A stretch of DNA of 26,040 bases from Euryarchaeota archaeon UBA173 (lineage in GTDB: Archaea > Thermoplasmatota > Poseidoniia > Poseidoniales > Thalassarchaeaceae). The stretch lies in NCBI GenBank assembly GCA_002498925.1, contig DAJH01000041.1:1-26040 (forward strand), given 5' to 3'. Made by a program: the position numbers and the translations under genes. The notes under the pieces are model-generated. The model was not told where the DNA came from. It did not search any database and saw nothing but the letters and a program-made list of their open reading frames with translations. Below are positions 1 to 7,619 of this stretch, piece after piece (the stretch's first letter is position 1; every line of letters starts with the position of its first letter).

Positions 1-1063
1 TCCTTAGCATGCCGAATCGAGCGACAGGCCAAATCATCCTCCTGAAGAAACCCGGCCGATACACCCAACGCATGAATTCCAGCCCATCCCCCCTTTTTTT
101 CTGGTCCCTCATCCAATGATTGGCCACCATCTTGAAGCCCCTATCGCCGATCCTGTTCATCAGAAATCTATTAGTTGCGCTAACCTTGATTAGAGGCAAT
201 AGGCGCTCTTTCACCTCATCTTCGTAGTCACACTCGCCAAGAATCGCCTTCCCAGCCAATACGCCGCTTGTGATAGCATAACGCATTCCGAAGCCCCACA
301 TGAAGTCCTGGAGTCCGCCTGCCTCTCCAACGTAATATCTGCCCTCGTGAAAGTATTTCTCCGGGATCGAGAAATCCCCCTTCCCACCAACTCTCTTGAT
401 GGGCTTCCTATTCAGCTCGTATTTTTCTTCATACCACGCTATGGTTTCATTCAGGTATCGGCTGCTCTTCTTCTGTTTCCTCCACAGACAGGTACAAATT
501 AGCCCAACTCCGTCGATGATAATCAAGTACGAGTAGGCCCCTGGTGCCAATTTGTCATTTAGTTGGAAAGTGACATGATTGGGGTGGTCGGTATGGAATA
601 CTTCTCCGAAGGCTATTGCACTGGAGTCCTTTGGCCCAGCAGCAACAATATGGCAATCTTCTGGAGACCTCTTGCTACCGTAGTGAATCTCTACCCCAGC
701 TGCCTTGGCCATTCTCTTGAATCCCTGGTCTATGCAATGGTGGTCGGTTCCTCTCTCGACTACCCTGAATGCAACTCCATCAGTTATTGGATTGGTAATT
801 ACATCATCAGGATGAGCTAGGTCCACTATGCTGAAAGAATCGGACTTGAACTCATCTGGATCTAAGCCCCAATCCCTCATCTCGTCAAAGAAATCCCTCT
901 GGCTGGTCCAGTTTTCAAGTCCCTGGAAGTCTCCGTCGAAACGAGCTCCGCTATCTTTCCTGATTTCATGAACATGCACCTCTACCCCTGATTTCGCTAA
1001 AATGGTAGCCGCGGAGAGGCCTGAAAGACCAGCTCCCAGAATGTGTACGGGCCCATCAGTCAC
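1..1063 (-). CDS. Geranylgeranyl-reductase-family FAD-dependent oxidoreductase (C-terminus beyond window)
   Basis: About 354 codons are present; the gene runs off the left edge with no stop. The start is a GTG at 1061-1063; the only nearby upstream ATG (1081) is followed at once by a stop. The N-terminus carries a Rossmann FAD/NAD motif (HILGAGLSGLSAA). A second family signature, GEAGGLQDFMWGFGMRYA, lies about 260 residues in, in the place where geranylgeranyl reductases and related flavoproteins have GDAAGxxxPxxGEGIRxA and bind the FAD pyrophosphate. Known members reduce the geranylgeranyl chains of archaeal lipids or related isoprenoids; the exact substrate here is not visible. In the second motif FMWGFGMRYA replaces the usual PxxGEGIRYA, so it is a diverged member. 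It is transcribed away from moaE; the 64-bp spacer shows no clear TATA box. Confidence 0.8.
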   Translation of the reverse strand, partial: MTDGPVHILGAGLSGLSAATILAKSGVEVHVHEIRKDSGARFDGDFQGLENWTSQRDFFDEMRDWGLDPDEFKSDSFSIVDLAHPDDVITNPITDGVAFRVVERGTDHHCIDQGFKRMAKAAGVEIHYGSKRSPEDCHIVAAGPKDSSAIAFGEVFHTDHPNHVTFQLNDKLAPGAYSYLIIIDGVGLICTCLWRKQKKSSRYLNETIAWYEEKYELNRKPIKRVGGKGDFSIPEKYFHEGRYYVGEAGGLQDFMWGFGMRYAITSGVLAGKAILGECDYEDEVKERLLPLIKVSATNRFLMNRIGDRGFKMVANHWMRDQKKRGDGLEFMRWVYRPGFFRRMIWPVARFGMLR

Positions 1064-1127
1064 GAAGCTCCGATATCACATGGCCGCTTGAACAGTTGGG
1101 TCGTTCCGTCGTCTTCAAGCACTCATC

Positions 1128-1562
1128 ATGCATGGGAGGGCTGTGTCCGTGCATGTCGTGATAGACGACACCTCAATCGAACCAGAAAAATTGAGAGATT
1201 TGCTGACTAGTGATGGTTGCGGAAGCATCGTAAGTTTCGTGGGGCTTACTCGCGGTTCGGAAGGGGTAAATGAGGTGCATAGCCTTGAGTTTGATGCATG
1301 GGGGGAGAAATTACCTTCTGTGCTTGAATCAATAGCCAAGCAAGCGATTACAAATTTCAGCGTCTCATCAGTTGTGATAGCCCACAGAACGGGAATCGTA
1401 CTTCCGGGAGAGACCATTGTTTGCATCCATATCGGTTCGAAGCACAGGAGGGAGGGATTCGAGGCTTGCTCATGGGTCATCGATGAACTCAAGGGGCAAG
1501 CCCCCCTGTGGAAGAAAGAGACACGCTCTGACGGGGTCCATTGGAAGGGGGGAATTGGTTGA
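1128..1562 (+). CDS. moaE: Molybdopterin synthase catalytic (large) subunit MoaE
   Basis: MoaE transfers sulfur from thiocarboxylated MoaD to cyclic pyranopterin monophosphate, making molybdopterin. The 144-residue length is normal. Family marks in order are GSIVSFVG (32-39), HRTG (86-89), KHRREGFEA (105-113) and LKGQAPLWKKE (121-131), which contains the conserved lysines (K122, K129/K130) that form the active site with MoaD. No moaD is next to it. Its 3' end overlaps moaC by 22 nt, so the two are probably translated from one message. The start gives a normal N-terminus; a slightly later GTG is also possible. Confidence 0.93.
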   Translation: MHGRAVSVHVVIDDTSIEPEKLRDLLTSDGCGSIVSFVGLTRGSEGVNEVHSLEFDAWGEKLPSVLESIAKQAITNFSVSSVVIAHRTGIVLPGETIVCIHIGSKHRREGFEACSWVIDELKGQAPLWKKETRSDGVHWKGGIG

Positions 1563-2008
1563 CTGATGCAATTGTTCCCATAGGACACAAACCAGTTGTA
1601 CAGAGATACGCAGTGGCCACTGGCATTCTGGAAATCTCAGCAGATTCGGCCGATGCAATACGAAATGGACAGGTTGCCAAAGGAGACGTATTGGAAGCCA
1701 GTACTGTAGCAGCTATCCAAGCAGTAAAGGACACGCCTAGGATGATTCCACATTGCCATGTGATCCCAATCGAGTCGTGCAACGTTTCATGGAGCTGGGA
1801 AGGAAACTCCTTGAGGTGTACTGTGTCTGTCAGCACCCACTGGAAGACTGGTGTGGAGATTGAGGCACTTTGTGGCGTTTCCACGGGACTCATGTGTGCA
1901 TGGGACATGGTAAAACCAATGGAGAAAGACCATTCTGGGAAATACCCGGGAACGAGAATTACTGACATTAGGGTGACAGAGAAACACAAGGGCGATGCGC
2001 AGGATTGA
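1541..2008 (+). CDS. moaC: Cyclic pyranopterin monophosphate synthase MoaC
   Basis: MoaC converts the GTP-derived 3',8-cyclo intermediate made by MoaA into cyclic pyranopterin monophosphate, which MoaE/MoaD then sulfurate. The 155-residue protein has KGDVLEAS (47-54), IPHCHVIPIE (69-78), TGVEIEAL (103-110) and AWDMVKPMEKD (120-130), matching the MoaC core including the catalytic lysines and the TGVE(M/I)EAL helix. It differs from the family consensus in IPHCHVIP rather than IPLCHPL, and the usual GGKSG tail is replaced by HKGDAQD. The ATG at 1541 lies inside the 3' end of moaE (22-nt overlap). A TTG at 1559 is an alternative start that would drop only six residues. Confidence 0.92.
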   Translation: MEGGNWLTDAIVPIGHKPVVQRYAVATGILEISADSADAIRNGQVAKGDVLEASTVAAIQAVKDTPRMIPHCHVIPIESCNVSWSWEGNSLRCTVSVSTHWKTGVEIEALCGVSTGLMCAWDMVKPMEKDHSGKYPGTRITDIRVTEKHKGDAQD

Positions 2009-2032
2009 GAACCCCCACCCCCTCGCCCAAGC

Positions 2033-2986
2033 ATGGCGACCGTAGAATTGGAGAGGCACTTCCTCAATGCGACCGAAGCTGCCGCAGTAGCAGCATCCGT
2101 TTGGAGGGGGAAGGGCGATGGCAAGGCTGCTGACGGAGCCGCCGTCGAAGCGATGAGGGCGGTGTTTGACAAAGTTCCATTCGACGGGCGCGTCGCTATA
2201 GGAGAAGGCGAGAGGGACGACGCTCCTATGCTGTGGATAGGGGAGCCCCTGGGTTCAATGCAGGGAAGTCCAGACGCTCCAAGGATAGACATAGCAGTTG
2301 ACCCCCTGGAATGCACTAACCACGTTGCAAAGAACCTCCCGAATGCGATGGCGGTTCTCGCTGCTGCCCCAAGGGGGACTTTACTCCATGCCCCCGATTG
2401 CTATATGGACAAAATCGCCGGAGGGCCTGAACTTAGTGGTGAGATAAGCCTGGAAGCGGATGTTTCGTACAATGTAGAAGCGGCATGCGCTGCCCTAGGA
2501 AAACAGTCCAATGAATTGAACGTCGTTGCTATGGACAGGCCAAGGCATGACGAGTTGGTGAAGGACCTAAAGGCCCATTCTGTGAATGTAATTCTCATCG
2601 GGGATGGTGATGTTTCAGCAGCGCTTGACGCCGCCGACCCCGACTCCCAGATAGACATGCTAATGGGAATCGGAGCAGCTCCCGAAGGAGTGATTACCGC
2701 TACTGCACTGAGAGGCCTAGATGCTCCTTTCGAAGGCAGATTAGTATTCAAGAACGAAGGGCACAGGGATCGTGCAGAGGAAATGATAGATGGAGATATA
2801 GAGAGGATATGGGATAGGGACCAACTATGCTCTTCCGAAGACTCAATCTTCATTGGAACAGGCGTATGCAAAGGTAGGACGGAGGGAGTAAGGATGCTAG
2901 GGGGAGGCAGGGCAGCGGTCCACTCCGAGGTGATCGATGTCGCCAATAAGATTCACAAGTTCGTCTCATCCGAGAGAGAACCCTGA
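2033..2986 (+). CDS. glpX: Fructose-1,6-bisphosphatase class II (GlpX type)
   Basis: This enzyme hydrolyses fructose-1,6-bisphosphate to fructose-6-phosphate, the committed step of gluconeogenesis. The 317-residue length fits the class. Motifs are GKGDGKAAD (26-34), IGEGERDDAPML (56-67) and the metal/phosphate-binding DIAVDPLECTN (86-96), then PNAMAVLA and APDCYMDKIAGGPE typical of GlpX/SBPase proteins. The family loop usually reads DP(I/L)(D/E)GT; here a Cys replaces the Gly. It lies 24 nt after moaC and just before the aldolase, so FBPase and aldolase form a gluconeogenic pair. Most archaea use a single bifunctional FBP aldolase/phosphatase, so a GlpX enzyme points to the bacterial-type solution. 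A sedoheptulose-bisphosphatase activity cannot be excluded. Confidence 0.93.
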   Translation: MATVELERHFLNATEAAAVAASVWRGKGDGKAADGAAVEAMRAVFDKVPFDGRVAIGEGERDDAPMLWIGEPLGSMQGSPDAPRIDIAVDPLECTNHVAKNLPNAMAVLAAAPRGTLLHAPDCYMDKIAGGPELSGEISLEADVSYNVEAACAALGKQSNELNVVAMDRPRHDELVKDLKAHSVNVILIGDGDVSAALDAADPDSQIDMLMGIGAAPEGVITATALRGLDAPFEGRLVFKNEGHRDRAEEMIDGDIERIWDRDQLCSSEDSIFIGTGVCKGRTEGVRMLGGGRAAVHSEVIDVANKIHKFVSSEREP

Positions 2987-3009
2987 AAGTTCCGGGCACC
3001 CAATTGCCC

Positions 3010-3019
3010 AAAAATAAAG
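3010..3019 (+). promoter_or_regulatory. TATA-like box before the aldolase gene
   Basis: The stretch AAAAATAAAG lies in the short FBPase-aldolase spacer. An archaeal start about 26 bp downstream (near 3040) would fall after the ATG at 3030 and 35 nt before the ATG at 3075. Confidence 0.4.
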
Positions 3020-3074
3020 AATACATACGATGGCTTCATTTCTCAGCCCCTTCTCGTCGTCACCGGTAATCGCT

Positions 3075-4085
3075 ATGGATAGAGAGCTTCTTGAGAGAAC
3101 AGCAAGAGAGTTAGTGGCACCCGGGAGGGGAATTCTTGCCGCTGACGAGAGTAATGGAACAATGTCGAGCAGGCTTCAAGCGGTAGGTGTCGAACCCTCA
3201 TCAGAATCCCGACGCGCCTACAGATCAAACATCTTCGCTACGTCTGGCTACGAGTCTGCAATTAGTGGAGTAATTCTTTTTGACGAGACCATAAGGCAAT
3301 CCATGGATGATGGGACTTCGATACCCGATTACCTTGCAATCCGAGGAGTTCACCCTGGAATCAAGGTAGATACCGGGGCCAAGGAGTTAGCCAACCACTC
3401 TGGGGAGAAAATTACTGAAGGATTGGACGGACTAAGGGAGAGGTGCATGGAATACTTCTCAATGGGGGCCCGCTTTGCAAAATGGAGGGCAGTAATTAGA
3501 ATTGGCGAGGGCATGCCAAGCGATGCAAACCTCTCTACGAACGCCCATGCCCTAGCTCGATATGCTGCAATTTGCCAGGAGCAAGGACTAGTTCCAATCA
3601 TCGAGCCGGAGGTCATTATGGAAGGCGACCATGACGCCCAGGCCTGCTATGATGTTACTGCAAGGATTCTCGATGCAACCTTTTCAGAGTGCAAACTCCA
3701 AGGGGTCCACATTCCCGGGGCGCTGCTCAAGCCAAACATGATCCTACCCGGCAAAGATTGTCCCGATCAAGGAGATAGGGAACAAGCGGCACGGATGACA
3801 GTTGACTGCCTGACAGCACACGTCCCGCATGACCTTCCTGGAATCGTCTTCCTTTCAGGCGGCCAGTCCGATGAAGATGCTACCGCCCATCTCAATCTGA
3901 TGAATGGGATGGATGTCGAACACCCCTGGCAATTGTCCTACTCATACGGCAGAGCGCTCCTCGCCCATGCCCTCCAGACTTGGGCTAGCGGATCAAGCGA
4001 GGAAAGCCAGAACGCCTTTGCCCATAGAGCTTCAATGAACAGCCTAGCTAGAAGCGGCGAATGGTCTGCAGAGTTAGAAGTTTGA
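3075..4085 (+). CDS. Fructose-bisphosphate aldolase, classical class I
   Basis: This enzyme condenses dihydroxyacetone phosphate with glyceraldehyde-3-phosphate through a lysine Schiff base. It belongs to the classical class I family of eukaryotes and some bacteria, not the archaeal DhnA type. Visible sites (numbered from 3075) are APGRGILAADES (15-26) with the catalytic Asp, GARFAKWRAV (131-140) with the active-site Lys, IIEPEV (175-180), and GALLKPNMIL (215-224) with Schiff-base K219. The ATG at 3075 gives the usual short N-terminus of about 13 residues before APG; an in-frame ATG at 3030 would add 15 unconserved residues. An A-rich TATA-like box at 3010-3019 predicts a transcript start near 3040, which also favours 3075. 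It follows the FBPase gene in the same direction. Confidence 0.92.
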   Translation: MDRELLERTARELVAPGRGILAADESNGTMSSRLQAVGVEPSSESRRAYRSNIFATSGYESAISGVILFDETIRQSMDDGTSIPDYLAIRGVHPGIKVDTGAKELANHSGEKITEGLDGLRERCMEYFSMGARFAKWRAVIRIGEGMPSDANLSTNAHALARYAAICQEQGLVPIIEPEVIMEGDHDAQACYDVTARILDATFSECKLQGVHIPGALLKPNMILPGKDCPDQGDREQAARMTVDCLTAHVPHDLPGIVFLSGGQSDEDATAHLNLMNGMDVEHPWQLSYSYGRALLAHALQTWASGSSEESQNAFAHRASMNSLARSGEWSAELEV

Positions 4086-4171
4086 TTTGTAATAAGTATA
4101 ACTTTTACACACATGAAAACGTTAGAATGCTAGCCTGTTTGGCTTTGTCTACCAGTTGGTATGGCAACTAA

Positions 4172-4426
4172 TCAGTTCTCACCATCTAGAACGCCAGGCC
4201 TTAGTTGCCAGACGCATATTTCGTACCTTCCGGAAAGTGCACCACCTCGCTTCGTGGTTGCTACCTTCATGATGTCCTTGTCCTTCGAAAGGACGTTCCC
4301 CAACTGCTGCGGAGTAGTCCCGTGCCTCATAGTGGTGTTCACATGCTCGAGTATCTCGGTCGTATTCGCCTCACCCTTGCTGTGCAGATATTTCTTGATT
4401 TTTTGTCTCAGTCTTGTTGTTCTCAT
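4172..4426 (-). CDS. Small winged-helix-like protein B (paralogue of its upstream neighbour)
   Basis: This 84-residue basic protein is not a recognised named family. Its N-terminus (MRTTRLRQKIKKYLHSKG, then NTTEILEHVN) reads like a winged-helix start, and it ends in KRGGALSGRYEICVW, a likely beta-hairpin wing. It lines up along its length with the 92-residue protein encoded just upstream: I(R/K)KF/YL...NT(A/T)EI... then TT(K)R(R/G)SG..(A/S)GR(E)Y....W. The ATG at 4426 was chosen because it overlaps the upstream stop as ATGA and follows a strong Shine-Dalgarno (AAGGAGGAG); a longer in-frame reading to 4474 would lie inside the neighbour. A DNA-binding role is inferred from the fold-like pattern only. 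Confidence 0.72.
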   Translation of the reverse strand: MRTTRLRQKIKKYLHSKGEANTTEILEHVNTTMRHGTTPQQLGNVLSKDKDIMKVATTKRGGALSGRYEICVWQLRPGVLDGEN

Positions 4427-4701
4427 TTTAACTCCTCCTTGTTGGGCTCCACTCGCTCGTGGTAAGCTACCCACTCATCGGTCGCCCATTCCGATAGGGG
4501 GTACTCTCTTCCTGCAATCCCGCTCCTCCTAACCGTCCCTATTCTGACGATGTTGGCGTCCATCTCGAGTATCGACGCAATATCGGAACGAGGCATCTGC
4601 GAATTGCCTTGGGTTCGGATCCAGGCAGATATCTCTGCAGTATTCCTTGGCCTCTCTGAGATGAATTTCCTGATCATATTACGAATCTGATCATTCTCCA
4701 T
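4423..4701 (-). CDS. Small winged-helix-like protein A
   Basis: This 92-residue protein reads MENDQIRNMIRKFISERP, then NTAEISAWIRTQ, RSDIASILEMD and TVRRSGIAGREYPLSEW. The helix - turn - recognition helix - wing order suggests a winged-helix DNA-binding domain. The ATG at 4701 is preferred; an in-frame GTG at 4725 would add eight residues. A TATA-like box on the minus strand (GGTTATATCAG, 4765-4775) places the transcript start near 4744. Its stop overlaps the start of the next gene as ATGA, and the two products are paralogous, so this is a tandem duplication translated in a coupled way. The pair may regulate itself or the divergent 874-residue gene; that is inference. Confidence 0.72.
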   Translation of the reverse strand: MENDQIRNMIRKFISERPRNTAEISAWIRTQGNSQMPRSDIASILEMDANIVRIGTVRRSGIAGREYPLSEWATDEWVAYHERVEPNKEELK

Positions 4702-4764
4702 TATTACTCGCCATTCCTTGGTCACGGTACCGCAGACGGCCCGATATTCACAGGACGGCGGGCA

Positions 4765-4775
4765 CTGATATAACC
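4765..4775 (-). promoter_or_regulatory. TATA-like box for the winged-helix pair
   Basis: On the minus strand GGTTATATCAG sits 64-74 nt upstream of the ATG at 4701. A start about 26 bp downstream would give a leader of roughly 40 nt, or 20 nt if the GTG at 4725 is used. Confidence 0.45.
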
Positions 4776-4796
4776 GTTCTGTACGATTTAATGCAA

Positions 4797-4906
4797 TTTA
4801 GTTACCAAACATGACGAATATAGGTGTAGATTTAGTTAGATTATCAGGTGTTGAAATGAAACTACCTCATTCTCCATTGGAAATGTGTAATTAAATGTAA
4901 CTAAAC
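4797..4906. promoter_or_regulatory. Repeated TTTAGTTA boxes in divergent promoter region (possible operators)
   Basis: Three copies of a TTTAGTTA(C/G) word occur within 110 bp: TTTAGTTAC at 4797-4805 (+), TTTAGTTAG at 4831-4839 (+), and GTAACTAAAC at 4897-4906, which contains the same word on the minus strand. They lie between the divergently transcribed small winged-helix genes and the 874-residue winged-helix gene. The rest of this 254-bp spacer is AT-rich and holds no gene. The boxes could be binding sites for one of the flanking regulators; the short word length keeps this tentative. Confidence 0.4.
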
Positions 4907-4908
4907 AG

Positions 4909-4921
4909 TTTATTTTATTAC
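4909..4921 (+). promoter_or_regulatory. TATA-like box for the 874-residue winged-helix gene
   Basis: TTTATTTTATTAC lies about 40 nt before the GTG start. A transcript start near 4942 would give a leader of about 14 nt that includes the GAGGTG Shine-Dalgarno at 4946-4951. Confidence 0.45.
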
Positions 4922-4955
4922 TATTACATAATGTCGATTTAAACAGAGGTGTATT

Positions 4956-7580
4956 GTGGTGTCCGATGGTTCCGAAATCCAATCAGAAGAGCATTTGCAA
5001 CTATCCTCTGGCAAGATACGCAGTAAGAACCGAAGAAGGCTACTGAACAGGCTTGCCGACGGAGGCGCTACGGTTAGCGAGATGGCAGCCGACTCCGGAA
5101 TACGGGTTCCACACGTATCTGCAGAGGTTAGGAAGATGAGAAACGACGCACTGGTAGACAGTGACATGCCTCCTGGAAGCAGAGGGGCGGTACTTCATCT
5201 GACAGACAAGGGGTGGGATGCCGTAAGGTCCGACGAATGGTCTAGGGCATTGGAAGCACTACCTCTTCCGGACGACGATAATCAGATCTGCATCCTCTCT
5301 AGAGATGGACCAAACCTTCTGATTGGCATGATGGGCCAAACTGAGTCCCCTCTGATCCTAATTCCGGATAAGCCACCTGCAGTTTTCGATAGCAAAGAAT
5401 CTTCCAGTGGAACTGAGGGGGTTCCTTGGAGTTGGGCAGCCATCAGGGAGAGGGGTCCGAGATGGCTCGACATCTCCAGCATGGAGTCACGTAGTACTCC
5501 CTTGCCGATGGATAGAGGAAGGATAGATACATTTTCAGAAGGACGTTCAGTAATCGGAATAGTCAGAGCAAGGCTGTTGGACGAAGATCGACCGATTGCC
5601 ATAGCCCCTGGTAGATGGTTCTCAGGTCCGACTCATAGGCCCGTACCACCTCTCCCAGAGAACACTATGCATAGGGGCCCATGGGTTCTGGGGACATGCC
5701 ACAAGATGTCCCCGGACATTAGGCCAAAGACTGCAATTGCCGCCGTGGCTAGTGACAGACTCCCACGATCGATGCTCCTTAAGAGCTCGAGATCGTCTGC
5801 AATTGTCATTGCAAATTTGGGAGGCATTGATGTTAGTGGCATTCAGTACCCTGTAGAGTCACTAGACCATTGGATAGCTGTCGCCCATCCACGACTACCG
5901 GAGTCAGAGAGAATCAGGAGATGCCAATCTCTCAAGGATAGGATAATGGGAAATCGAAGATCGAAGACAGAGGACTCTACTTGGAGGAGGTTTAGACGCG
6001 ATTGGGGCCAATCAGAATTTAGCCCCGAACCGATCAGCTCTGGATTTCTGGATACGAGAGGCATTGGAAGTGCGGCTATAGAATCCCTGGTAAGATGGGT
6101 TTCTTCAATACAGGAGAGACCGCCAATAGTAGTCGACCTCCCCAGTGACATTCCTGGCGATGTCGCTATTTCATTATCTTCCCATCCCAGTCTGAGAATG
6201 GTGATTCTGGCCGATGAATCACCCCATTTTTCTAATTTGGATCAATTATCGCAGGACCCACTCAGGCCTCTCCCATGGATGATGCTCGAACTAAGGGGCG
6301 GCAAGACATTACCAGTAAAGCTAGTCGACCCCGTGACGCATTCTCCGGATTCTGCCAATATCCCGTCAGATGGGGTCTACGAGAATGACCTTCCCATGGA
6401 GGTTCAATCTATGATAGGGGGCATGGAGGATCCCGAGTATTCATCGATGATTAGATCGGCCTTGTCTCAATATCCAGAAGGAAATGAAGAGTGGGCCAAC
6501 AGGATGGAAGCCAGCTATCCGATGGCTGCATGGATTGCGTCCCCTCCTAGAACTAGGTGGCCAAGATGGCAGAGACTCGGCAAGAGACTGGATCCAAGAT
6601 GGCTTGTCATGATGGATTTCTCCTTCCTTCCGTTAGAGAGGCTCTCCGAGGCAGCCGAAGTGGCCCCGGAGGAAGCCCTAGAGACATTCTCCAAAAAATT
6701 CGGGGAGCTACTCAGGGAATCTCCTGATTCGGCATTGAGGGCTAGGCCCACTATGGACTCAAGAAATGCCTCATCGGGAACTTCATGGGTAGCCGCTCAA
6801 TTGTTAGCTAACTCCCCCTGGCTGCCGGATAGCCTTCATGGGGACTTGATGAAGTGGGCAGTCGATGCATGGCTCTCTAAGCCGCCCGAGAAATCCCTCG
6901 CCACATTGCAAGGTGTGATGTGGCTATACTCACGCGAGGATTCTAAGTCTGCTGATATTGATAGTATCCTGAGCGCTGTAATCGAGAAGGGAAGGGAGCT
7001 CGAGCATGGAAACGAGCTACTGATATGGTCCACTCTAGTGGACCGTTCACAGAGAATAGCCGAATTAGAAGTTGAACAAATAGGCCCAATCGTATACTCC
7101 CTTCCACTGAGTTGGTGGTCAGCAATTTCCTCGGAACTCCTTTTCAACATGCTCGAAGAAGATGACAAATTCGACTGGCTCTTGAAGAATCCAGTGCCTT
7201 GGCCTGCAGCTATCCTAAGAAAGCCAGGAGAACCGTGTAAGGCCCCTGCCCTCCAAGGATTGAGGCACACGGGCTGCGATCCCGAATTGCGAGTCCTATT
7301 GTCCAGAAGGATGAGGAGCAGGGTCGAAGCAGAGGGCACTTTACCCGGAGTGCCATATCTGCTCGACCTACTTGATTCCCTGGACTCTGCTTTCGATGGT
7401 AGGTCTCCCAAAAAAGGGAGAACCCACCCATTAGTTGGATGGCTTGCACAACCATTGGAGAAATGGCCTGAATTTACCACGAATGAATGTATTTCAGGAG
7501 ACGCAAATGTGGCGGAGAGAATCATACTCAGGGAATCTGGATACTTCGACGGAATCTCAAAATCACCCACTTTAGATTAG
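4956..7580 (+). CDS. Large protein with N-terminal winged-helix domain, function unknown
   Basis: This 874-residue protein is not a family I recognise. Residues about 15-90 look like a MarR/ArsR-style winged helix: a basic first helix (SKNRRRLLNRLADGG), a helix-turn-helix (TVSEMAADSGIRVPHVSAEV) and a wing ending LHLTDKGWDAV. The rest (100-870) has no recognisable catalytic motif. The last 300 residues are rich in Leu and Trp and appear mostly helical, possibly a solenoid. No transmembrane segment or signal peptide is evident. Two consecutive GTG codons (4956, 4959) can start it; GAGGTG at 4946-4951 fits as the ribosome binding site. It is divergent from the small winged-helix pair, suggesting one regulatory locus. 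The helix-turn-helix assignment is moderately sure; the role is unknown. Confidence 0.8.
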   Translation: MVSDGSEIQSEEHLQLSSGKIRSKNRRRLLNRLADGGATVSEMAADSGIRVPHVSAEVRKMRNDALVDSDMPPGSRGAVLHLTDKGWDAVRSDEWSRALEALPLPDDDNQICILSRDGPNLLIGMMGQTESPLILIPDKPPAVFDSKESSSGTEGVPWSWAAIRERGPRWLDISSMESRSTPLPMDRGRIDTFSEGRSVIGIVRARLLDEDRPIAIAPGRWFSGPTHRPVPPLPENTMHRGPWVLGTCHKMSPDIRPKTAIAAVASDRLPRSMLLKSSRSSAIVIANLGGIDVSGIQYPVESLDHWIAVAHPRLPESERIRRCQSLKDRIMGNRRSKTEDSTWRRFRRDWGQSEFSPEPISSGFLDTRGIGSAAIESLVRWVSSIQERPPIVVDLPSDIPGDVAISLSSHPSLRMVILADESPHFSNLDQLSQDPLRPLPWMMLELRGGKTLPVKLVDPVTHSPDSANIPSDGVYENDLPMEVQSMIGGMEDPEYSSMIRSALSQYPEGNEEWANRMEASYPMAAWIASPPRTRWPRWQRLGKRLDPRWLVMMDFSFLPLERLSEAAEVAPEEALETFSKKFGELLRESPDSALRARPTMDSRNASSGTSWVAAQLLANSPWLPDSLHGDLMKWAVDAWLSKPPEKSLATLQGVMWLYSREDSKSADIDSILSAVIEKGRELEHGNELLIWSTLVDRSQRIAELEVEQIGPIVYSLPLSWWSAISSELLFNMLEEDDKFDWLLKNPVPWPAAILRKPGEPCKAPALQGLRHTGCDPELRVLLSRRMRSRVEAEGTLPGVPYLLDLLDSLDSAFDGRSPKKGRTHPLVGWLAQPLEKWPEFTTNECISGDANVAERIILRESGYFDGISKSPTLD

Positions 7581-7619
7581 AGAAAGCGGCGTTTCTCCAA
7601 ACCGAGAGGTTCTTGACCT

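Noticed and set aside
563..820. Plus-strand 85-residue frame opposite the geranylgeranyl-reductase-family gene
   Set aside because: It is a shadow: the minus strand has a continuous, motif-bearing coding frame through the same bases.
4151..4169. Inverted repeat AGTTG/CAACT and the word ACCAGTTGGTA, also present at 10919-10929
   Set aside because: An 11-base word is expected to recur by chance many times over in a 26-kb window, and the hairpin is only 5 bp; neither stands out.
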